Source: JBBRVW01 sp038246545 (GTDB lineage Bacteria > Actinomycetota > Actinomycetes > JACCUZ01). From it: DNA of 64,000 bases. Of this stretch, positions 24,740 through 32,219 are shown piece after piece. The stretch lies in the NCBI GenBank assembly GCA_038246545.1, contig JBBRVW010000015.1, positions 1 to 64,000 on the forward strand, given 5' to 3'. Below the pieces are notes generated by a model. The model was not told the origin of the DNA. It ran no database searches and was given only the letters and a program-made list of their open reading frames with translations. The position numbers were made by a program, and so were the translations under genes. The first letter of the stretch is position 1, and every line of letters starts with the position of its first letter.

Positions 24740-25320
24740 CCGCCGTCCTGCGGAGGTCGTTCGCCCACGGCGTCCTCCGGCTCGCGCGGTGGCAGACCGT
24801 CGGCAGCGTCCCGCGCTCGGGCATCCTGGTCGGCGCGCCGCACACGTCGAACTGGGACTGGGTGGCGATGCTCCTCCTCACCTGGCGGGACGGCGTGCAG
24901 GCGCGAGTCCTCGTCAAGAAGGAGCTGTTCCGCGGCCCGCTCGCCCCGCTGCTGCGCGCGACCGGCGGCATCCCGCTGGACCGCGCGCACCCGGGCGAGA
25001 CGGTCCGCACGCTGCTGGCCGAGGCCGAGCACGACCAGCGCTTCCTGCTCGTCATCGCCGCCGAGGGGACCCGCGACAAGGGGACCTTCTGGAAGTCCGG
25101 CTTCTACCGGATGTCGGGGCAGACCGGCCTGCCCGTCACCCTCGGCTTCGTCGACGGCCCCAGCCGGACGATGGGCTTCGGGCCGACCTTCCACCCCACG
25201 GGCGACGTCGCGGCCGACATGGACATGGTCCGTGCCTTCTACGCCGACAAGCGCGGCATCCGACCGGCGAACAGGACCGAACCCCGGCTGCGCGACGAGA
25301 CAGCCCCTAGGTCCGAGTGA
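24736..25320 (+). CDS. PlsC-like 1-acyl-glycerol-3-phosphate acyltransferase with apparent CTG start
   Basis: A 194-residue acyltransferase of the PlsC family. The catalytic H-x4-D motif is HTSNWD (His36/Asp41, bases 24841-24858), followed by the glycerophosphate-binding GGIPLDR and the AAEGTRDK motif, then KSGFYRMSGQTGLPV. Shortness and lack of a membrane helix resemble soluble members. The frame has no ATG, GTG or TTG before the catalytic His, so starting at the first GTG (24862) would delete the active site. The best start is CTG at 24736-24738, which overlaps the TGA of the Gly/Asp-rich gene (CTGA), suggesting coupled translation. Acyl acceptor not determinable. Confidence 0.8.
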   Translation: MTAVLRRSFAHGVLRLARWQTVGSVPRSGILVGAPHTSNWDWVAMLLLTWRDGVQARVLVKKELFRGPLAPLLRATGGIPLDRAHPGETVRTLLAEAEHDQRFLLVIAAEGTRDKGTFWKSGFYRMSGQTGLPVTLGFVDGPSRTMGFGPTFHPTGDVAADMDMVRAFYADKRGIRPANRTEPRLRDETAPRSE

Positions 25321-25324
25321 CGCC

Positions 25325-26737
25325 TCAGCCGCGCCAGACCTTGGTGTGCAGCTGTCGGGCCGCCTCGGCCACCGAGCCGCTGAGGGAGGGGTAGACGGTG
25401 AACGAGTGCGCCAGCTGGTCGACCGTCAGCCGGCCGTCCACCGCCAACGCCACCGGGTAGATCAGCTCGCTGGCCCGCGGGGCGACGATCACACCGCCGA
25501 CGACGGTCCCGGACCCGGTGCGTGCGAAGAGCTTGACGAAGCCGTCGTGCACGCCCTGCATCTTGGCGCGCGCGTTCGTGGCGAGCGGCAGCTTCACCGT
25601 GACCGTGGAGCCGGACTCGTCCATGTCGTTCTCGGTCCACCCGACCGTCGCGATCTCCGGGTCGGTGAAGACGTTGGAGGACACTGCGCGGAGGTTGACC
25701 GGGCTCACGGCGTCGCCGAGCAGGTGCCACATCGCGATCCGGCCCTGCATCGCGGCGACCGAGGCGAGCATCAGTACGCCGGTGCAGTCGCCGGCCGCGT
25801 AGACCCCGGTGGCGGACGTACGGGACACCCGGTCGACGTCGATGAAGCCGCCGTCGGCGAGCCGGACCCCGGCCTCGACGAGCCCCAGGCCCTCGGTGTT
25901 CGGGATCGAGCCGACTGCCATGAGGCAGTGGCTGCCCTCCACCGTGCTGCCGTCGGCGAGGGCGACCACCACGCCGTCGCCGGACCGCGTCACCGACTGC
26001 GCCCGGGACTGCCCCAGCACCGTCATGCCGCGGCGGCGGAACACGCCCTCGAGGAGGGTCGCCGCGTCGGCGTCCTCGCCCGGCAGGACCCGCTCGCGGC
26101 TGGAGACCAGCGTCACCTTGCTCCCGAGCGCGGTGTAGGCGGACGCGAACTCGGCCCCGGTGACCCCGGAGCCGACCACCACCAGGTGCTCGGGCAGGCA
26201 GTCGATGTCGTAGACCTGCTCCCAGGTGAGGATCCGCTCCCCGTCGGGTGCGGCGTCCGGCAGCACCCGCGGGTGCGCCCCCGTCGCGACCAGGACCGCG
26301 TCGACGTCCAGCGCCTCCACCCCGCCGTCCGCGGACGTCGCGACGACCCGCCGAGGACCGTCCAGGCGGCCTCGGCCGCGCACGACCCGCACCCCCTCGC
26401 GCTCCATCCGGGCGGCGATGTCGTCGGACTGGGCCCGGGCGAGGGCCTTGACGCGCTCGTTGACCCGGGCCATCTCGACCCCGACCTGGTTCGGCCCGTC
26501 CGCATCGCTGGCCGCGCCGACCGCGCCGAGCCGGACCCCGAGCTCACCGGAGTCCGCGGCGTCGGTCATGGCCTCGGCGGTCGCGATGAGGGTCTTGGAC
26601 GGCACCACGTCGGTGAGCACGGCGGACCCGCCGAGTCCGTCGGTGTCGACGACCGTCACCTCGGCCCCCAGCTGGGCGGCCACCAGGGCCGCCTCGTAGC
26701 CGCCGGGTCCGCCGCCGATGATCCCTACTCTCGTCAC
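25325..26737 (-). CDS. lpdA: NAD(P)H-quinone dehydrogenase of the LpdA group (cysteine-less disulfide-reductase fold)
   Basis: A 470-residue FAD enzyme with the two-dinucleotide fold of lipoamide dehydrogenases: FAD site GIIGGGPGGYEAAL, NAD(P)H site VVVGSGVTGAEFA, and ATGAHPR and GVYAAGDCTGV motifs, ending in the dimer domain with HSFTVYPSLS. The redox-active pair of true lipoamide dehydrogenases (GGTCLNVGCIPSK) is replaced by GGSAVLTDVVPSK, with no cysteine, and the C-terminal catalytic His-x4-Glu is HSFTVYPS, so thiol-disulfide chemistry is excluded. M. tuberculosis LpdA (Rv3303c) has the same kind of loss and acts on quinones. GTG start at 26735-26737, divergent by 61 bp from the glutamylcyclotransferase as in mycobacteria. 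Confidence 0.87.
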   Translation of the reverse strand: MTRVGIIGGGPGGYEAALVAAQLGAEVTVVDTDGLGGSAVLTDVVPSKTLIATAEAMTDAADSGELGVRLGAVGAASDADGPNQVGVEMARVNERVKALARAQSDDIAARMEREGVRVVRGRGRLDGPRRVVATSADGGVEALDVDAVLVATGAHPRVLPDAAPDGERILTWEQVYDIDCLPEHLVVVGSGVTGAEFASAYTALGSKVTLVSSRERVLPGEDADAATLLEGVFRRRGMTVLGQSRAQSVTRSGDGVVVALADGSTVEGSHCLMAVGSIPNTEGLGLVEAGVRLADGGFIDVDRVSRTSATGVYAAGDCTGVLMLASVAAMQGRIAMWHLLGDAVSPVNLRAVSSNVFTDPEIATVGWTENDMDESGSTVTVKLPLATNARAKMQGVHDGFVKLFARTGSGTVVGGVIVAPRASELIYPVALAVDGRLTVDQLAHSFTVYPSLSGSVAEAARQLHTKVWRG

Positions 26738-26798
26738 GCGGGCATTCTCCCGCACGCCCTGCTCGGTCCCGACCGCCGCGGCCCATACCCTTCGGTCC

Positions 26799-27266
26799 AT
26801 GGCCCTCTACGCGGCGTACGGCAGCAACCTGGACCCGAGCCAGATGCTCCAGCGCGCCCCGCACTCCCCGCTGCGGGGCACCGGCTGGCTGGAGGGCTGG
26901 CGCCTGACGTTCGGCGGCGAGGACCGCGCCTGGGAGGGGCCGCTCGCCACGCTGGTCGAGGCGTCCGGCGAGCACGTGTTCGTGGCGCTGTACGACGTGA
27001 CCGACGCGGACGCGCTCAACATGGACCGGTGGGAGGCGGCCGACCTGGCGCTGTTCACCAAGGTCCGTGCCCGGGTCCACACGCTCGACGGCGAGGTGCT
27101 GGCGTGGCTGTACATCCTCAACGACTACGAGGGCGGCCTTCCCTCGGCGCGCTACCTCGGCCTGATCGCCGACGCCGCGGAGGCGGCCGGCGCCCCGGAC
27201 GACTACGTGGCCGAGCTGCGGTCCCGGCCGTGCCGCTCGGTCGGTCCGGGTCCGGCCAGCGGCTGA
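26799..27266 (+). CDS. gamma-glutamylcyclotransferase-like protein
   Basis: A 155-residue protein of the GGCT/AIG2 beta-barrel fold. The N-terminal substrate loop YAAYGSNLDPSQM carries the hallmark YGSNL, and the AYL-type strand is EVLAWLYILNDYEGGLPS; the catalytic glutamate could be Glu in NDYEGG or VEAS, which I cannot decide by eye. Family members release 5-oxoproline from gamma-glutamyl amino acids or peptides; actinobacterial relatives are uncharacterised. The ATG start lies 61 bp from the divergent lpdA start, so the two share a regulatory region. The same neighbourhood occurs in M. tuberculosis (Rv3303c/Rv3304), from memory. Confidence 0.82.
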   Translation: MALYAAYGSNLDPSQMLQRAPHSPLRGTGWLEGWRLTFGGEDRAWEGPLATLVEASGEHVFVALYDVTDADALNMDRWEAADLALFTKVRARVHTLDGEVLAWLYILNDYEGGLPSARYLGLIADAAEAAGAPDDYVAELRSRPCRSVGPGPASG

Positions 27267-27328
27267 CCGGGCCTGCCGTCGGTTCGGCATCCTGCGCGCG
27301 GGGCAGGAAGCTCACAGCCGACTCACAC

Positions 27329-27342
27329 CTGGAGTTCTCCAG
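27329..27342. promoter_or_regulatory. short palindrome upstream of the 27373 gene
   Basis: ctggag-tt-ctccag is a perfect 6-bp inverted repeat 30 bases before the ATG of the small gene at 27373. Just upstream lies a direct repeat of ctcaca (27311, 27322). Could be an operator; no known consensus was matched. Confidence 0.3.
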
Positions 27343-27372
27343 TCCGCAACGTCGGGTGCCGATAGTGCAGAC

Positions 27373-27690
27373 ATGTGGTTGATGCGCGACACCACCCCGC
27401 CCGCCGAGGACACCGTCCTCGCGGTCCTGCGGGCCTGCCCGCCGACCCAGCTGGTGAGCCTCGTCCTCAGCGCGTCGTCCAGCCGCGGCCGGCCGTCGAT
27501 CCTCGAGCTGCTGCGCACCGAGGCCGGGACCCAGCACTGCCGGATCGCGCTCGCCGAGACCCGCGGGGTCGTCGTGCGCTGGGTGGACGGCATCGTCACC
27601 GGCAGCGTCGAGGACGTCCTCGCCTTCCTCGTCGCGAGCGGCCCGGTCCTGCACCGCTGCCACGGCCGCGCCGAGCTCGCCGCCGCCTGA
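27373..27690 (+). CDS. conserved-looking small protein of unknown function
   Basis: A 105-residue frame with normal codon bias for this genome. It has no signal peptide, membrane helix or metal motif. The sequence alternates short helices and strands (LAVLRACPPTQLVSLVL, then GTQHCRIALAETRGVVVRW and VLAFLVASGPVLHRCHG). The ATG was chosen; a second ATG is three codons later. It stands between the glutamylcyclotransferase and a pair of decayed genes, and no operon partner is evident. A real gene is likely but not proven. Confidence 0.5.
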   Translation: MWLMRDTTPPAEDTVLAVLRACPPTQLVSLVLSASSSRGRPSILELLRTEAGTQHCRIALAETRGVVVRWVDGIVTGSVEDVLAFLVASGPVLHRCHGRAELAAA

Positions 27691-27699
27691 GGCTGCTCC

Positions 27700-28090
27700 C
27701 GGGACGACGTCGACCGGATCGACGACCGGACACCGTTCCCGGGCACCGCCGCACTGGCGCCGTCCTGGGCTCCGCGCTCCTGGTCGCGGCCGGCTGCGCG
27801 CACCGGGCCGGCTGCGCCGAGGCACTGCTCGGCCGTCGCCCCCTGAAGGGGGCGACAGCGTCAGCTATGCCTGGTACATCTGGCACTGGCCGATGGTCGT
27901 CCTCGTCCCGGTCGCCTTCGACCGCTCGTTCGGCTGGACGTTGAACCTGGTCGTCATGGTGCTGGCCCTGTGGTTCGCGGTCCTCACTAACTTCCTGGTC
28001 GAGACCCCTGCGTTGCGCTCACGGCTGCGCCGGCTGCACCGGGTGGCGCCGCCCGGGCGACCCGGCGCGGTGGGTGTGGGCGCCGGCTGC
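27700..28090 (+). pseudogene. remnant of an acyltransferase-3 (OafA/YrhL) membrane protein
   Basis: Typical C-terminal acyltransferase-3 sequence can be read, but only by changing frame twice. TPFPGTAAL is in one frame (from about 27730), GSALLVAAGCAHRAG and ALLGRRPL in a second (27762-27840), and SYAWYIWHWPMVVLVP through TNFLVETPALRSRL in a third (27854 onward). Each change corresponds to a loss of one base (or gain of two). The N-terminal three quarters of the family is missing upstream. Intact relatives O-acylate polysaccharides or lipids at the membrane. It is a gene relic, not a functional gene. Confidence 0.78.
27835..27856. terminator. strong hairpin inside the acyltransferase remnant
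   Basis: A perfect 9-bp stem (gtcgccccc / gggggcgac) with a TGAA loop. It lies exactly where the second frame change of the remnant falls. It could act as a terminator for the 27373 gene, but no T-tract follows and it may be chance. Confidence 0.35.
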
Positions 28091-28467
28091 GGTCGGGAGC
28101 CCGGGACCAGGGCCTCCTGGCAGCCGCGTACCCGGGCGACCAGTGGGTCGACCTGGTCGGGTTGACCGCCTACGGTCGCGACACCCGCGCGGGCGCTCTG
28201 CTCGACCGCACGGCGCGCGCCCTCCGGCGGATCACGGCACGCCCGCTCCTCCTCGCGGAGGTCGGCGCCAGCGGTCCCCGGCAGGCCGCGTTCGTCGCGA
28301 ACCTCGGGCGCTGGGTCGCCCGGCACCCTAGCGTGCGCGGCCTGGTCTGGTCGGACACCAGCCCCGCGACCACCGGCGCGACCGGCGACTTCCGGCTGCG
28401 CGGCGCCGGCTCGATCGCCGCATCCGGACGGCTGACCCGGGAGCTGGACCGGCGGGGCTCGGGCTAG
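28091..28467 (+). pseudogene. remnant resembling the C-terminus of a GH26-type glycosyl hydrolase
   Basis: An open stretch without a plausible start reads LLAAAYPGDQWVDLVGLTAY, then ITARPLLLAEVGA and GLVWSDTSPAT, ending at TAG 28465-28467. The YPGD-x-x-VD-x-VG motif, an ...AEVG strand carrying the catalytic-type Glu, and a ...W-x-D end match the last third of family 26 endo-mannanase-like enzymes. Everything upstream is missing or belongs to the acyltransferase relic, so this is a truncated gene. Together the two remnants suggest decay of a surface-polysaccharide locus. An alternative is a very short diverged protein beginning at TTG 28162. Confidence 0.6.
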
Positions 28468-28477
28468 GGTCGCCGCC

Positions 28478-29284
28478 GTGAGCGACGTGACGACCGACCC
28501 CTACGCCCTGGCCCGGGATGCCGCCGACCGGCTGCGCGAGACCACGGGCACCGAGACGCACGAGGTCGCCCTGGTGATGGGGTCCGGCTGGGTGCCTGCC
28601 GCCGAGATGCTCGGCGAGACCGCCGCCGAGCTGCCGGTCACCGACCTCCCCGGCTTCCACGGCGCCGCGGTCGCCGGGCACGCCGGCACGGTGCGCTCGG
28701 TGGTCGTCGGCGACAGGCGCGCCCTGGTCTTCCTCGGCCGGACCCACCTCTACGAGGGCCGCGGTGTGGCCTCGGTGGTGCACGGGGTCCGCACCGCTGT
28801 GGCCGCTGGAGCCCGCGTGGTCGTGCTCACGAACGGCTGCGGCGGCCTGCGCCCGACGTTCGCGCCCGGCCAGCCGGTGCTCATCAGCGACCACATCAAC
28901 CTGACCACGACCTCGCCCATCGTGGGCGCCACGTTCGTCGACCTCACCGACCTCTACTCGCCGCGGCTGCGCGCGCTGTGCCGGGAGGTCGACCCCTCCC
29001 TCGAGGAGGGCGTCTACGTGCAGTTCCCGGGGCCGCACTACGAGACACCCGCCGAGATCGGCATGGTCCGCGCGATCGGCGGAGACCTGGTGGGCATGTC
29101 GACGACGCTCGAGGCGATCGCCGCCCGCGAGGCGGGTGCCGAGGTTCTGGGCATCTCCCTGGTCACCAACCTCGCGGCCGGGATGACCGGCGAGCCCCTC
29201 GACCACGCCGAGGTCCTCGAGGCCGGCCGGACCGCCGCCACCCGGATGGGCGGGCTGCTCTCCCGCGTGGTCGACCAGCTGTGA
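28478..29284 (+). CDS. punA: purine nucleoside phosphorylase
   Basis: A 268-residue trimeric-type (PNP-II) phosphorylase that cleaves inosine/guanosine and deoxy forms with phosphate to base plus (deoxy)ribose-1-phosphate. Motifs: the phosphate-binding GSGWVPAA, the GRTHLYEG segment, TNGCGGLRP, the purine-site VYVQFPGPHYETPAE, and MSTTLEAIAAREAG followed by SLVTNLAAG with the conserved Asn. GTG start at 28478-28480. The next gene, a phosphosugar mutase 71 bp downstream, could convert the released ribose-1-phosphate, so the pair forms a salvage module; the same order is found in M. tuberculosis (Rv3307-Rv3308, from memory). Confidence 0.93.
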   Translation: MSDVTTDPYALARDAADRLRETTGTETHEVALVMGSGWVPAAEMLGETAAELPVTDLPGFHGAAVAGHAGTVRSVVVGDRRALVFLGRTHLYEGRGVASVVHGVRTAVAAGARVVVLTNGCGGLRPTFAPGQPVLISDHINLTTTSPIVGATFVDLTDLYSPRLRALCREVDPSLEEGVYVQFPGPHYETPAEIGMVRAIGGDLVGMSTTLEAIAAREAGAEVLGISLVTNLAAGMTGEPLDHAEVLEAGRTAATRMGGLLSRVVDQL

Positions 29285-29355
29285 CCCCCCACGGCAGGCG
29301 GTCGAGTCGTGGCCAGGGTCACGAGCACCGCAGCAGCGCCGACACTGTCGACGCG

Positions 29356-30996
29356 GTGAGCGTCGCCGAGGCGTGGCTCGCCGAGGACCCCGACCCGGAC
29401 ACCCGCGCCGAGCTGCAAGACCTGCTCGAGGCCGGCGACACGGCGGCCCTGACCGACCGTTTCGGCAGCCGCCTCGAGTTCGGTACGGCCGGTCTCCGCG
29501 GCGCCCTCGGGGCCGGCCCGAACCGCATGAACCGGGTCGTCGTGAGCCGCGCCGCCGCCGGCCTCGCGACGTACACGAAGGCACACGGCGGCACGTCGGT
29601 GGTGGTCGGCTACGACGCCCGCCACAAGTCCGACGTGTTCGCCCGCGACACCGCCGAGGTGATGGCCGGTGCCGGCCTGCGCGCCGCGGTGCTGCCCCGA
29701 CCGCTGCCCACCCCGGTGCTGGCCTTCGCCATCCGGCACCTCGGTGCAGACGCCGGGGTGATGGTGACCGCGTCGCACAACCCGCCGCAGGACAACGGCT
29801 ACAAGGTCTATCTCGGCGACGGCTCGCAGATCGTGGCTCCGGCGGATGCCGAGATCTCGGCCGAGATCGAGGCGGTCGGCCCACTGGCCGCCGTACCCCG
29901 CGGGGACGGCTGGGAGGCGCTCGGCGAGGACGTCCTCGAGGCGTACCTCGACCGGGTCGCCTCACTCGTCGACCCGCAGTCGCCGCGGGACCTGTCGATC
30001 GTCTACACACCGCTGCACGGAGTGGGCCGCGACGTCGTGCTCGCGGCCTTCGACCGGGCCGGCTTCGCGGCGCCCACAGTGGTGACGCAGCAGGGCGACC
30101 CGGACCCGGACTTCAGCACCGTGGCGTTCCCCAACCCCGAGGAGCCCGGCGCGATCGACCTCGCTCTCGCGGCCGCAGTCGAGCACGGCGCCGACGTGGT
30201 GCTGGCCAATGACCCGGACGCCGACCGGTGCGCCGTCGCGGTGCCCGACGCGGCGGCCGACGGCGGGTGGCGGATGCTGCGCGGCGACGAGGTGGGTGCG
30301 CTGCTGGCGGCGCACCTGGTGCGCCGCGACCCGTCGATCACCGGCACGTTCGCGGCGTCGATCGTGTCGTCCTCGTTGCTGGGCCGGATCGCCGCCGCAC
30401 ACGGCCTCGACTACCGCGAGACCCTCACCGGCTTCAAGTGGATCTCTCGGGTCGAGGGCCTGCGCTACGGCTACGAGGAGGCCCTCGGCTACTGCGTCGA
30501 CCCGGCCGGTGTCCGCGACAAGGACGGCGTCTCTGCGGCGCTGCTGGTCGCCGAGCTGGCCGCCACCCTCAAGGCCGAGGACCGCGGCCTGCCGGACCTG
30601 CTCGACGACCTGGCCCGCGAGCACGGCCTGCACGCCACCGACCAGCTCTCGGTGCGCGTCGACGACGTCGCGCTGATCGAGGACGCGATGGCCCGGCTGC
30701 GGGCCGAGCCGCCCACCTCGCTCGGCGGCCGGGCCGTCGAGCAGACCGACGACCTCGCCGACGGCACGGGCGACCTCCCGCCGACCGACGGCCTGCGGTA
30801 CACCCTCGCCGACCCTGTCTCCGGGGGGTCCGGCCGCGTCGTCGTGCGGCCCTCGGGCACCGAGCCCAAGCTCAAGGCCTACCTCGAGGTCGTCGTCCCG
30901 GTGCGTGAGGACGACCTCGCCACCGCCCGACGCACGGCCATCGCCGACCTCGCCGCGATCACCCGCGACGTCGCGACGGCCCTCGCCCTGGGCTGA
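29356..30996 (+). CDS. pmmB: phosphosugar mutase (phosphomannomutase/phosphopentomutase family)
   Basis: A 546-residue alpha-D-phosphohexomutase. The phosphoserine loop is TASHNPPQDNGYKVY, the metal loop NDPDADRCAVAV, the sugar-specificity loop GYEEALGYCVDP, and the phosphate-binding loop VVRPSGTEPKLKAYLEV; the N-terminal RFGSRLEFGTAGLRG is typical of the PgmB/PMM2-like branch. These convert hexose-6-P or pentose-1-P isomers. Given PNP just upstream and deoxyribose aldolase further down, a phosphopentomutase role (ribose-1-P to ribose-5-P) is attractive but unproven. GTG start at 29356-29358. Its last 38 bases overlap the convergent glycosyltransferase gene. Confidence 0.9.
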   Translation: MSVAEAWLAEDPDPDTRAELQDLLEAGDTAALTDRFGSRLEFGTAGLRGALGAGPNRMNRVVVSRAAAGLATYTKAHGGTSVVVGYDARHKSDVFARDTAEVMAGAGLRAAVLPRPLPTPVLAFAIRHLGADAGVMVTASHNPPQDNGYKVYLGDGSQIVAPADAEISAEIEAVGPLAAVPRGDGWEALGEDVLEAYLDRVASLVDPQSPRDLSIVYTPLHGVGRDVVLAAFDRAGFAAPTVVTQQGDPDPDFSTVAFPNPEEPGAIDLALAAAVEHGADVVLANDPDADRCAVAVPDAAADGGWRMLRGDEVGALLAAHLVRRDPSITGTFAASIVSSSLLGRIAAAHGLDYRETLTGFKWISRVEGLRYGYEEALGYCVDPAGVRDKDGVSAALLVAELAATLKAEDRGLPDLLDDLAREHGLHATDQLSVRVDDVALIEDAMARLRAEPPTSLGGRAVEQTDDLADGTGDLPPTDGLRYTLADPVSGGSGRVVVRPSGTEPKLKAYLEVVVPVREDDLATARRTAIADLAAITRDVATALALG

Positions 30997-32143
30997 GCTG
31001 CTCGAGCCGGTCGACCACCATGTCCGGCGCAGGCATGGCCGCGATCTCGCCGCGCACGCGCGCGGCACCGACCCGCAGGTCTGCCCGATCGAGCAGCTCC
31101 CGGACGCTCGCCGCGACCGCATCCGGCGTCGCGTCGTCAGGGTGCAGGCCCAGACCGGCGCCCGCCCGCACCACACCCGCGGAGTTCCGGAACTGGTCGG
31201 CGCCCTGCGGGAGGCACAGCTGCGGCAGACCTTGCGCCGCCGTGGCGAACACCGTCCCCGAGCCGCCGTGCGACACGACCGCGGCGCTGCGCGCCAGCAC
31301 GTCGACCTGCGGCAGCCATCGCTCCACCCGGACGTGAGTGGGCTGCGGCCCGAGGGCGGCCGGGTCGCTGTCCGGCCCGACCGTGACGACGAGCCGGACG
31401 TCCAGACCCGCGACGGCCTCGACGACCGGCTGCAGCACCGCTGCGCTGTTGTGCACGGTGCCGAAGGTGACGTAGACCAGTGGTCGACCGTCATCCTCGG
31501 GCAGCATGGTCGCGGCGAGCCCCGGGCCTGCGGCGGGCGGGAACACCGGGCGCGCTCGCTGCACGGCCCCGACATGGTCCAGCGGCACCGTCTGCAGCGC
31601 CGTCGGGCAGATGTCGAGGTAGAGGTGCTCGTAGCACCCCGCGTACCGAGGCACGGCAGCTCCGTGCCGTGACCACAGCGGCGCGACGGCCTCCCCCGCA
31701 GCCGCCACGATCGACGCGGGGGTCGCTCCACCGAACGAGTGCACGACGTGCGGTACGCCGACCAGCGTGGCCACCAGGGGTGCGGCCAGCTCGCCCTGCT
31801 CGTGCACGAGGAGGTCCGGCTGCCAGTCCCGCGCCAGCGGCAGCAGCGCGTCGACCATCGGCGGTGTGCGGGCCGCACCGAACATCCTCGGGAACACGTG
31901 GCCCGGCAGGTGCTCGGGCGGCAACCCGGCCACCGACCGCCGGATCTCGCTGCGCACCGGGGAGATCTCGTCCTCGGTCAACCCGGCCTCGGTCGCTTCG
32001 ACCCCCGCGTCGCGCACCCGGCGGCACGCATCGGCCGCTGTCGCCCACAGGACGGCGTGACCGCGGGCCAGCAGGGCCTGGGCCAGCGGCACCATCGGCA
32101 GCACGTGGCCGTAGCCCGGTGTCGACGTGACGAGCACCCGCAC
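30959..32143 (-). CDS. MGT/UGT-like glycosyltransferase (GT1, GT-B fold)
   Basis: A 394-residue GT-B glycosyltransferase similar to macrolide and glycolipid glycosyltransferases. The N-terminal acceptor domain starts VRVLVTSTPGYGHVLPMVPL with the catalytic-type His in GYGHVLP; the C-terminal donor domain has VYVTFGTVHNS and the nucleotide-sugar signature SHGGSGTVFATAAQGLPQL followed by PQGADQFRNS. It would transfer a sugar from an NDP donor to a small hydrophobic acceptor; neither is known. GTG start at 32141-32143. No aglycone-biosynthesis genes are near. It is the first gene of the block that breaks the nucleoside genes and is followed upstream by the large cyclase/ATPase gene on the same strand. 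Confidence 0.85.
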   Translation of the reverse strand: MRVLVTSTPGYGHVLPMVPLAQALLARGHAVLWATAADACRRVRDAGVEATEAGLTEDEISPVRSEIRRSVAGLPPEHLPGHVFPRMFGAARTPPMVDALLPLARDWQPDLLVHEQGELAAPLVATLVGVPHVVHSFGGATPASIVAAAGEAVAPLWSRHGAAVPRYAGCYEHLYLDICPTALQTVPLDHVGAVQRARPVFPPAAGPGLAATMLPEDDGRPLVYVTFGTVHNSAAVLQPVVEAVAGLDVRLVVTVGPDSDPAALGPQPTHVRVERWLPQVDVLARSAAVVSHGGSGTVFATAAQGLPQLCLPQGADQFRNSAGVVRAGAGLGLHPDDATPDAVAASVRELLDRADLRVGAARVRGEIAAMPAPDMVVDRLEQLSPGRGPSRRRG

Positions 32144-32219
32144 CAGAGCCTCCGTGCCGCGCCCGCGTCTGCACCGGTCCGTGCGGCGGAGCCGACCGTA
32201 CTCCGACCGACCCGAGCAG

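Noticed and set aside
24862..25320. Starting the PlsC-like gene at the first GTG
   Set aside because: That would remove the H-x4-D catalytic motif, which is clearly encoded just upstream in the same frame.
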